From Ligula intestinalis (taxonomy: Eukaryota; Platyhelminthes; Cestoda; Diphyllobothriidea; Diphyllobothriidae), in the NCBI GenBank assembly GCA_036362985.1, contig JAYGXS010000004.1, positions 20,608,342 through 20,672,341 on the forward strand: a stretch of DNA of 64,000 nucleotides, given 5' to 3'. A program made the position numbers and the translations under genes. Every line of letters starts with the position of its first letter. Within the stretch, counting starts at the first letter, position 1. Positions 24,801 through 36,300 of this stretch are shown piece by piece. The notes below the pieces were generated by a model. The model was given only the letters and a program-made list of their open reading frames with translations, was not told the DNA's origin and searched no databases.

Positions 24801-27342
24801 ATCCAAGGGTTAGTCTCTATATTTTAAATCACTTTCATTTAACCTGAATATAACAGAGTAAATAATAACTTTTCAGAGTTCTCTAGGGCAAAATTGATTC
24901 GTTGGGCCCCTCAAGCTATCTATGCTCCCCTGCCCCGCCCAACCGCTTGTGGTAAAACGTTTAATCCTTGGCTACTGAGCGTAAATTAATATGTAATCGT
25001 GGCGAAAATTATCAAAAATATAAAATTAAATAAGATTTTGTTTGTTTTAATATCATGAAATAGAATAAAATTCGATCAAAGTAAACTTCCGTTGCGCGGG
25101 ATACGAATGCTACTCGAAGGAAATTCGACCTTGTGTAGGCGGAATTTAACGAAAATGGAAATTCCTCCTGCTATTGGTGGAATTTGACGAAAAAAATTAA
25201 GCCCAGGCTACTGAACATTTAAAAGTAGTTTTTTATTATAACTTGAAGGGGTTTTTGGGGGCCTCTATAATCAATCTTGCCTTCTCAAGAACAGGTAACC
25301 TAGTCGTGACGTTCACTAGTATCGTCCGATTACAGAATGCGAGACACCTACTCTAATTGTGTTCATATTTTTTAATGCTCCAACTCGCACCCGTTCTTTA
25401 CGGCGGCCACCGGGCATAAACTTGCACGGTGAACAGAAAGTGTACCTTCCATCTATGCATTTGTAGATTACGTGCAACAGCCATCGGCTTTCTCAGGGTA
25501 GTTAATAAAGGAGTAATTCAAACAGTAGCTTAACGTCAAAACTGCAGCCAACCGATTTAAAAAAACATCAATACTCCCCTTCGTAAGACTTTCTGCTACG
25601 GTTGAGAGGACAGAGCGAGACAATGGACAATGAAAGGATTACCTGCTAGGTGGCCCTTTCCCCTCTCCCTACTGAGTACGGTTATGTGATCTAGCTGGTC
25701 GGTCAGCGCGCTTACCTGGATCTGGCTGCTAAACAGGGTATGGTTTCTTACCGTGGCACTTTGAGCCCTGCATGTAAGGATGGGACAAGCGGAATAACTG
25801 AGAAGAAAAAAATTCGATCTCTGGGACAATACTCTTATTCGTCTGACGTTTCGACATCCGTCGCGGATGTTTCATCAGAGACATAAACAAAAAGCCGTAG
25901 CTACTTATTAATGCGTAGTTAATGCACATTTAATGCGTTATAATTGAACAATCGGGAATAAATTAAGGCCGCTTGTAATTGTTTTACTGAACTTAAACGT
26001 AGGTGAAACGGCTGTGGAAAGAACAAAAAAGACCGAGAAGACTGCAAGAACAACTCCTGTTTGTTAGAAAGCGAAGCCTATAGACCAAAACTCTAAAAGA
26101 ACAACTCCAATTGGTTAACAAGGGATGCCTACAGGCCAAGCAAACTATTAAAATAACTCGTATTACCACTATACGGCTATAGGAGGAAATCTTGTCCTAC
26201 TTTCTTTCGAATCTATCGGTTTGTGATTCAAGGTACTTATTCGGACTCCAAAATATAATTTTTATTTTATTTTTTTTGCGTTTCATGAGTCCTCGAAATT
26301 GTTCTATGACAAGTTGCACTTCACCGTGTCCTCGGCTCTCCGGAAGATGTTTTGGTTATGTATACGCAAACCAATTTTTTCATTGCAATGATACTGTTAA
26401 CTCATTTTTCGTTAATCTAACGAGCCATGTCTACGATGGACTTAGATGTTCTCATTGATGAACGTTCACCCGACCGCTAACGGAACTCATCTGTTCCGCT
26501 CTGCCTGGGGTCTCGAGCTCGTGGCTCCATGGTTAGGACGTTTGACTCTGCTCAAAGAGTTTTCGAATTCGAGGCACCACTTGGGTATGGGTATGACTGG
26601 CTGATGACGGCCAACAAGCCAGAAATGGCCATTCTAGGCTTTTTGCCGGTAATGCTATCTGCCTACACTACCAATGATGTTAATTTCTTTTTTTTACCGC
26701 CTATGCAATGAACTTGTTGAAACGAGATCAGACCACATCCAATCTGATGCTGAGGTCGTTCACTTTGCTGTTTTTTATCTTTCTGATGGCCGGCAGAGAT
26801 CACCTTGGACCGCCGACGAGGACTCTGCCCTTCTCGATCTGATCGCTCACGAGCTGAGCCTGCATCCCATCAGCCTGATTGACTGGGGTGCAGTGTCTGC
26901 GCAGCACCGGACTCGCTCCTTCAACGAGTGCGAAGCACGGGCTCAGGAGATTTGCACCCTCTTTCCGGACAGCAATCCTCGGCATCTACAAAAGCCCACC
27001 AAGGAGTTCACCTGCGCGGAGGATCTGGCCCTACTGATGGCTGTACAGCGCTTTGGTGTCTGCGGTGGTACCCGCGGCGTGGGCTCCGGCCTCGGCGTGG
27101 GCTCCTGGGCAGTCGTGGCAACTGAGCTGCCGGGCAGGACTGCCGCAGCCTGTGAACGTCGTTACAATGTCCTCTGTGAACAGTTTCAGCCCTGGACCTA
27201 CGCTGAAGATCGGGCGCTCTTCCAGACTTTGGTTCAGTTGGGGATCCGGTCCGGCGAACGAGCCCTACGTGAGCTTCACCTCCAATGATTATCGATCGAA
27301 TTGAGCAGCCTTCTTTCTTGATTTAAATACCACTACTACTAG

Positions 27343-27373
<31 letters not shown>

Positions 27374-30300
27374 GCCAATAGAGGAGAATATTCGAGTTCC
27401 AGGAAGCAGTTCAGAAAAAGAAGATGCGATCACTGGAACAAAAGTTTTATTTGCCCGACGTTTCGGATTCCCTCGGGAACCCTTAATCATAGGTGATGAT
27501 AACATGGTCCTCGTCATGTGCAGATAGGGCCATGAATAGAACCATGTTATCATGTTACCATGTTATCATCACCTATGATTAAGGATTCCCGAGGGAATCC
27601 GAAACTTCAGGCAAATAAAACTTGTTCCAGTGATCGCATCTTCTTCTGAACTACTACTACTACGACTACTACCACCTCCACTATTACTGCCACAACGCCA
27701 TATTACAAAAGCATGGTAATAGTAATCCCGGCAAGCCAGTAAGGACACTTTGTTGAATCGCTGAGGCCTAACTTGAGGCCACGCTTGTTGTAAAAGGACG
27801 AGCTCAAAAACAAAGTGAACAGATGAAATGGGTCAGGATCTGCGGAATATTGAGTATTGAATGCTAATCAGTGTTAGTAAGGGTGAAAGGAATACTATCA
27901 CCGGTCACTGTCCATGCTTGTGTAGACCTGTTCTCTCGATTTTCATGACTGATCTCGTGGAGTCCACGGCCTGTTTTTGAACGACGATCCTTATCTATAC
28001 AACAAGGGTGGAGCTGTGCCATGAAACCGCTTTGCTTTCTTTTTATCTGCCTTTTAGCTGAAGTACTTCGTTAAACCAAGCCTGGTCAGTTCGCGTTTGC
28101 CTAACTTTGTCTGCCTCTGCCTGCTATTTGCTCTTGTAGTATTAGGAGGTCATTTAAACCTCTCTAGACCCGACGTCTGACGCTTCTGACTAAAGCAGCC
28201 TACTTTGTCGAAATTGAAGTGCTATCCTCATGCTGCAGTGAAATACAAGCAATAACCGCCCCACTTGTCTGTTTTTGCCTTTCAGCTAATCCGAATATGT
28301 TTCTTTCCTACTTCCCCGGTCGATCGGCATCTTCTATAAAAAAGCGAATGTCCGATCTCTTCCACTGGGCGCATATTCACCACCTTTTCCGGAAACATTT
28401 GCAAAATGCTTTGGAGATAAATTCCGATCTTATTGTGAGTTCCCTTACTGATCTTATCGCAACCAGTTCCCTCCTCCGATAGCATTGCCTGAGACCGATA
28501 TACCAAGTTTTGGCTTGCAGTCTCAGACAATTGGTAGAGTCAGGGCAAAATAAGGCTTTTTTGAGTATTTTCCCAAATTTTCCTTTCCCTTCAGTTTTTT
28601 AAGGGAAACTACAACCTAGGGCTCAGCCGAAGTATCAAGCCTTAAGAGCGTGCTTTGAGATGTCTCTGATTTATACTTTTGTGGCCTAATATATTTTTCT
28701 TAGCTGTTAGATTTTGAGGTAGACGAATGAAATGGTATACCGAACGTGATAGAAGAAAATCTGATTGTTTTCAAAATTTTCTCACACTAGCTCTCACCAC
28801 GAATAGCATTATACTGACTGTAATTATGACATCCTGATCGTGAAAGTAAGAAGTAAGTAAAGAATTGAACGGTAACCTGGGTACTGCTAAAGAAGGGTTT
28901 TCTTCCCTATGACTGGTTTCATGACCGGATTAGGCGAGACGCCCTGACTTTCATCCGTAGAAGACTTGCCAGGCATGTTGGTATGACGGTCGCTAGCATC
29001 TCTACATTTAGACTTTCGTTCTCAAGATTCACAGACTTCTGACCCCTCCAGCGCTGGTGAAAATTTGTCGGAACGGGTGACAACCAGGGCCTGAGTAAAC
29101 TAATGTCGAGTCCGCAGTCACTTGCAGTTGACACTTTGTTTCCCAGTTTTGTTGCTCAGGAAATAAAGAACCCTACTAATTTTTCGCATGCTTTTCGTCG
29201 ATTTTATAACCCTTTCGCACTGCCCTTCCGTAACCCACCACCCTTCCTTTGTTGCGTTTTTAGGAAAGATCAGACCCGGAGAGTTTGCCAGATGTAAAAT
29301 TTGGTGAAATCAGGCGGATGTTTTTTGCCTCCTCCTTCCTGATGAACTTCGTCCGCGAGTTAACCAGGAGGGGCGTGACGAATCCTGAAGCCAAGGCTTT
29401 TTCATTGGTACTTTATTACTTCACTAGCGCGGAAGCCCGGCTTCGCTTTGGGCTTCCTTACATGTTGTTGTCCGCATTGAAGTCTATGGGAAATTGACCT
29501 TTTGCAACTGTAGTTGACGTTGGTAGTCTTTGGACATATCATTTCTGTACTTCAACCGTAGATCATAGGGGCAGTTAAGCTCACAACTTCTAATTAAGAA
29601 CACCAGTAGCCGTCGTAATTGAAATGGAGTGTAAGCAACAACAGCTTCAGCAATGGTATTCTCCCACTGATTATCATCTTGAAGCAGACTAGGCCTCGCG
29701 CAGGCTTCTCTGTAGGTTGAACACAGAAAACCGTCAATCGTCCTAAGATCTTCAAACGATGTTGGACCTTTAACTTCATGGAGTAACATTCGTAAATAGA
29801 AGCATTCTTGTTGAGAGAGGTGAACAGTGTATATTCTACCCATTTTCACATCATACTTGATGCCCGGATATCCGTCAACTTGAATTCCTACCTTTCATCG
29901 GGCCCACTTGTTTCGATTCCATGTGTAGTATGAGGGGACCTGCATGTACAAAAGAGTCTTCGCAAACGAATCTTGCTGGCACAAGTTGAAGAAAACAGTC
30001 AAAGTTGTATAGTTGGGATTCTGAAGCTAATCCAAGAGGATTCCTTCCGTAAAGTAAATCCGTTGTCCGTTTTCCAGGTGGACGCTTAAGTGTTCAATGA
30101 CCGGAAAACGGTTATGGATATCAAAACCAAAGATTCTCTAGAAGGCCTCATTGCTGCTGATGTATCTGCCCATTTCATACTGGGTAATCTCATCATTGTT
30201 GTTGCGGTGGTTGAGAGAGTAAATGGCGGCATCGGATCCTTTGTTGATGTACTTGCAGACGTACTTGATAGACATCGACGAGTTGCAAAGTTCAGCATTG

Positions 30301-33300
30301 ATGTGGGCATTGAATACTTTTGACAGTAAGGGACAAAACGACACAAGCCAACGGTTACCAATTACCACACCACCGTTTCGCCTTTCATTGATAACTGCTT
30401 CGAATCCGCCAATCTCAGGTTGTCGCCTTCTATAAAGAGGGTAACCATCCCCATCGGTCTGCGTTGCATCCAGGAAACGCTTTGGATATCTCTTGGTACA
30501 TTTCCCATTCTTCATGCAAAGGCTGTTGGGATTTATCTGACCGCATAGGCCATGCACCATTTGAGTTTTGATCGTTTCAAACAGGACAGGGTCAACAGAT
30601 CGGTCCGGCAACTCTGCGCATATCAATTTGTCGACATCGGAAGAGTGCAATCTTTCCTTTAGCCAAACTAACATGTGAGCGTGGGGTAATCCTCTCTTTT
30701 GCCACTCTCCAGTGTACATGTGACACTGAACATCACCCAAAATTTTAAATTTTGTGATGAGTCTCATCATGGTTTTCAACTTAAGCTGGAATACCCGCGC
30801 GGACAAATCATGGCGGTCCTGTGGCTTTTGACCTGGGAAAAACTGATCAGTAATATCAGACCACGATGGGTTGCAGGTAAACGTAATGAATAGATCCGGG
30901 CGACCAAAATACCTAACAATAACCAACGTATCTTGAGTTTTCTCATGCGTATAGCGAGGAGACCCAATGTTGCTTGACGGCACGATGAAAGGTTAACCGC
31001 GACCAGCATCATAACCACCATCAGTAAGGATATTGTCTCCAAGGTGGATGAAGTTGTCCACGCGAAGTTCTTTGTGGTGTGTGTGGAAATAGCAAACGCG
31101 CTCTGTTTCCATTTTGGCAAACATATCAACAGCAAATCGAAGGAACAACGTTTTGAATCGACAAAGCAGGTTATGCCGAAGTGGTAACCGTCTTCACTAT
31201 TAACATGCATTAGAGGGTAATGCAAGGCCTCGTATGAACGGTGTGTCCCATATATCCTTTGCAGCTTATCGTCTCTCCTTCTCAAGACAATATCCCTGTT
31301 GCCGTGCTGTGTTTCTGGCATGATGACGGCCACCTCGTTGCATGGGGGCGCATTACATTTTCGTTGGTCTTCTCCATGAGGACGTTTATCGGCATCTATG
31401 GCAATAGTAAAGTCAATGGAAGCGTGCATCTCCAGGATGGACTTGAAACCGTTAACGTAGCTTTTGCGCTGGTGTAGCATGTCTTGAAGGGACAATATTA
31501 TGTGATGCTTCAAGCCTGGGTGCACTCGAGATCGGCTTTAAGCCTGCAGCTTGATGTCTTCTACGAAGTATATTTGTAGAAATGTCGGCTCGCCATCAGG
31601 AGGAGGTAGTAACGATCCAATCCGGTGGCCAACTTGGTCTTCCACCTTACAGGTAGGCATAAGCCAACCTCATGAACAATGTTGGCACCAAAGGAGGTCA
31701 TTTGAAACGCCCCGTTGTATTTACTAATGTCCGAAAGAACATCTTTCGAGTCGTCGGTCTTACCAGCAAGTAATGTTTGGGGTATTTCTGGTGGTTGGGG
31801 GAAGTTATTCAGTAGAACTTTGCCGTTGGAACTGCCCATGCCGATTGTCTCACCAATCCATTTTTCGCCTGACAATGTCCACAAACTTCCACCCTCTTCC
31901 CAATGAAAACATTTGCATCTCCAGCATAACCAAGACTTGGTTTGTAATTGAGTGAGGCATTGTTCCATACTTGAGCGTTTATGGAAGCAACCAATGGGCC
32001 AGAGTCGCCAAATCGTATGCAAATCGGTTGCGAACTTGAGTTTCCAGCATCGGTTGAGCGTAGATCCGCTCTTCGTGATGCTTGAATAGCCAGACGTGTA
32101 CTTCTACGTCTGGGTAATTCGTTTTGCCGACGTTGCGAATCTCTTAACCCACCTAGCTCTCTTCTTCGCAGGGTTTTCACTTCGGTTTCTCGGGAGCGGT
32201 TAGTTTGATGGCGAATCGCATCTTCGTGTCTTCTTTGCAGCATTTGATCTTCGGTTTCTTGAAAGTGTCGATATCGCCGACGCATGGCATTAGTTTCCAA
32301 ACGAAGCCGTCTTTCTGCTTGTGTTTCTTGCGAACGTCTATTAAAATTGGCAAATCTCTTCTGTTCATTCGTCTGAACTTGTGTTCTCGCGGCTGCTAGA
32401 ATTCTTTTTCTACCTAATGAGGTAGAACCTACAAATAGGTTATTATTCTGAACAAAATAACATTGGGTATAAAAGAAGTAAGTTTAAAACGTTACCTGCA
32501 GTCAACGGCCCATCATCGTTTGTCGGGTTGTTTGTGTTCAGAACCTTTCTGACGGTATCACTGTTGTCCATAATGACAATTTGTAAGGGTTAGATTGAAA
32601 GTGAAGGGATTTATGTGGTAGACCATTCAATCTAATCTAAGTGCTAGCTCGCGACAACCTACGCGTAAGCAAAAGGGGGTCCAAGTGATAGTAGGTCAAG
32701 GGGTTTACGACAGTGAGTATGAAACAGCTGCGCAAACACCGTTATAGCCCTTGCTGCATTAGCGGCGGGAGGAGGGGGGTGACGTTTCAAGCGGCCGCGA
32801 CGACCCCTTCCCCAACCCGCACAACCCCCGTGGCGTATTCGCATCCGCATGTCACGTTGGGTTTCATTCGGTGGGACAGTGACATGATCACTGAATCCTC
32901 ACGCGCACGGAAGAATGAGACGCCCAAACAATGTAAGCAGTCAGACGCTCGGGCAGCAGAGAAACACACACGCGCATGCCAGGGCCACACGCGCGTCGAA
33001 GGCGCAGAAGGATTTTCGAGGTGACCCCTTCGACCAATGATAACAGAGACACACACGACAGACAGACAACTCACTTTTATTAAGTATACAGATAACCTGT
33101 TCATTTGACTCACGAGGAAGAGTATTAACCTTACATATTGTACTACTCGTGCTAAGCAAGTAGTCGTATTTTATTACTATTTAGACCCCACCAGCTTTTC
33201 GCTATTCGCCTGCAAGCATGTAATTGACGTATTTTTTCCATTTTCCTTTCTACCCATACATTTTTTAGCCACTTTGGTACCAATAGGGAGCTCAAAGGCA

Positions 33301-36300
33301 TTCGCCCATCCTTCACCCAATAAACTGATACCGAATTGCTTGCTCTGACTTTAGCTGATTTCTGACGTCTTTTTTCTTTCAAAGCTTTGCAGTTGGAAGC
33401 CGTCCGCTGAGTTGGATCTGCCTTATATTCCTACAGGGGAGGACAGTAAGGCCAACCGCGAATTCCTCCAACTCCTCATTGACCTCGAAAACCATCGTCT
33501 CTTGCCACAGCTGGAGTCGCCCGTGCCAGATGACTCGGCGGAAGCTAGCACATCTTTCACATTTAAATCCTCGCTGTCAATTGGTGCCGAAGACACGCCC
33601 TCCTCTCAGCAGACTTCGCGCGCCCTTCAAATGTTTCAGGTAATACCGGAACCGCTTTTGTTAGCATTGCCATTCTGCCTGTCTTGGAAATGGTCACAGT
33701 AATCATTGGCTCGATGCTTGACATCAGAGAAGGGACTTTGATAAAGCAAAAAAAGATGCAGGAATGACGGACCGCCGATCATCGTACTCCTGGTTTCTGT
33801 CGTTGTAATTCGCTAAGTCTCTGCGTCCGTTGAATCACAAAACACTAATTCCCACAGAACACCACAAGGAAGACTGGGTTAGCTACTTCTGTCATGTGAG
33901 TAGTTGTTAGCTAGTCGTACCTAACCTCAGATCTGTGTGACCTCTGATCTGAACTCTAGTTCTGTAGGTAAATTGAGAAGCATAAGAACAAGATAAAATG
34001 CGTGAAGTGGTTCAGGCAAAGTCATAATCGAAATTAGAATTTGTAATTTTATTTTTGCCAATGTGTGGAGTTTTTGTCACAAAACGCAGCAAAAAAGTTT
34101 TGATCATATGTTTTTTTACCACATCGACCATTTGGGACGGTAACCAAAATTGTATATATTTTATCGCGTGCATGAAGGCAAAACACCAATCATATTAAGT
34201 CTAAAGAATGTGAGAAGCTACTTTTTGTACAATATAATTTCTGCTTATGCTTAATTCAGAAACGGGACAGACAGAAGATCAACATTTTTTCCAAAATATT
34301 AGTATTTATTCGGCCATTCTTTTTTGCATTTGAATGGGGCCTAAAAGTAATCAGCTATAGGGAAACATTCCATTATCTAGAGAAAAAAGTGAGTTCGTTC
34401 ATTTCCAGCCAAATGTTGTCATTTATTTTCGGGTACTTTAAAAGTGGCCAAAATTCTCCATTTTCAATTTGAAGTTATCCTGGAAAAAGGTAAAATGCAC
34501 AGATAATTGTCAGCTGACTATGTGATTTAAGTACGGTTTAAGAAGGTAACCCATTTTAGAAAGTTTTTTTTAAAATTGGTCTTAGGTATAACAATATCAA
34601 ACTTCTGTTACGGACGTTCTTTTTGTTTGACAGTGTTTTTTGGTGATTTGGGCGGTTTATAAATACGGTCCATTTTGCCACCTTCATAAGAACTAATATC
34701 CAACAATCATGTTGTCGGAAGATGCTTCTGAAAAACGTTTTATCTTATAGGTTTCGATATAAACTTCGAATAGAATCTGGGACTCGCATGTTCACTTGTA
34801 TTGGCAATCGAATCTGGATTTGTGGAAGAAAGCTTGAAAACAGTAAAAACGTTCGAAACGGCCCTTGGGAAGGCAGCCGCCGTCCTTGTCGTTTGCAATT
34901 TACGAACCTTTTCATCTGCCTAGAAATAACCCTGTGTGTGTATGTCGTAGCCGTTGTTGGATCAAGAGTCCCCGCTGGGGTCTAAACCGGTTGTAGTTGA
35001 CAGGCGGAGAAAAGCCGAGACCTCAACCCAAAGGTCCACGGGGGTGAGTTGGGTGTCTGGTCGGAAACTGCAGGTGAAAAGATACTTACAATCATGCGGA
35101 GAGAAACCGCAGTCGGGGCATCTTTCGGGTGTAGACGGGTCGAGCCGGTGTTGGTACCGGCGAAGGAGCATTGAGTAGCCACTGCGTAGTTGAGCTAAGG
35201 TGCAGCAAGTGACCCTCGGGAGTTGTTCTGAGGCCGCAATCGGAGGTGAATGGCCGCCCAAAAGGACCGTGCGATAGTAGCTTAGTTTTGCTTTGACAAT
35301 GGCTCTCTGGTGAGGACGCTGGAAGCCTGCCATAATGGCAGAGCCACCAACGAGTAGATCCGGGAGACACGAGGCAACAACTTCCTTGTGGAGAGCACTA
35401 ATAGACGGCCGAATGCTGCGGTTGGGTTCGGGAGCGTGGTGATTAGGATGGCCGGGCTGCGACCAGGTCCACGAAAACTGCTGGCCTAAGAGGCTGCCGC
35501 GTGAAGCTGATCGGTAGGCGACATTTATAGTAACCCGTGATTGAGCGGAGGGTGGCGTTCTTTTTCGCTGTTCTTTTGACGGCGGTCATCGATTTTACGT
35601 GAAGTCAGTTTGTCTAAGTCAGATTCAGCTTCTTCTTTTTTCTTCCAAGAAGGTGTTGTCTCCCTTCAATGCCTCTCCTGCTTTGTCTCTAGTTTCCTCC
35701 ACCTCCCCCCCCCACAGGTACAAAATGTGCTTCAACCGAGTCTGCGTGTGGCCATTGCACGTTACTTGTCCATGCACAAGTTGCAGGCGGCAGGCCAGCC
35801 GCCATCTCTGCACCAGCACAAGCGGGCAATGCAGCTGCCAACTCGCCAGCGTGAGAATGCAATGCTCGCCTACCCCGAGTGTGCCCGCTACCTGTTGAAC
35901 AATGAGGCCGCCTTTTGGCACCATCTGGAGTTGACACTGCTAGATCCGGAGCTGTCTGCTTTCGTTTCTTCCAACAAGCACACAGTGCATGCTCTGCAGG
36001 TGGTAAGTGCTCTCTCTTTCTCTCTCTGTCTCTCTCACGATATGCGCTCCCATGGCCACCGCACTGAGCAATAGTCTCTTGGTTTTTCCCGCAACTATCG
36101 TTGAGTTGAGCCAACATGCGGGAGGGAGGGGCAGATCAAGTCAATGCGCACGCATAATGAATGTCACATATAGGGGTGTGGGGGCATGTCCGGACGCAGG
36201 ATCGCGCCCTTCCCCGCCTCCGGTACTCTTGACTCTGTTGGTTGGTTAGTAGCCCTTGTTGGATCAGGAGTCCTCGCCATAGTCCAAACTGGGTGCAGTT

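Larger units (their letters stand above)
29484..33090 (-). mobile_element. Helitron, 3'-truncated, in SNAPC4 intron 7
   Basis: Rolling-circle transposon on the - strand. An N-terminal exon starts at ATG 32571 (MDNSDTVRKVL...), a 67-nt intron lies at 32495-32429, then Arg-rich sequence, then the Rep/HUH nuclease (30983-30138), then QECFYLRMLLHEVKGPTSFE (29849-29484), the link toward the helicase. No Walker motifs of a PIF1 helicase remain. The 5' boundary at about 33090 is inferred from TATACTTAATAAAAG and GTCTGTCTGTC near the - strand start and is uncertain. The 3' CTRR hairpin is absent. Confidence 0.82.

Noticed and set aside
27325..27375. ACT repeat as a coding repeat of the SNAPC4 protein
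   Set aside because: It lies 57 bp past a good GTGAGC donor and contains no continuation of the exon 5 frame that fits exon 6.
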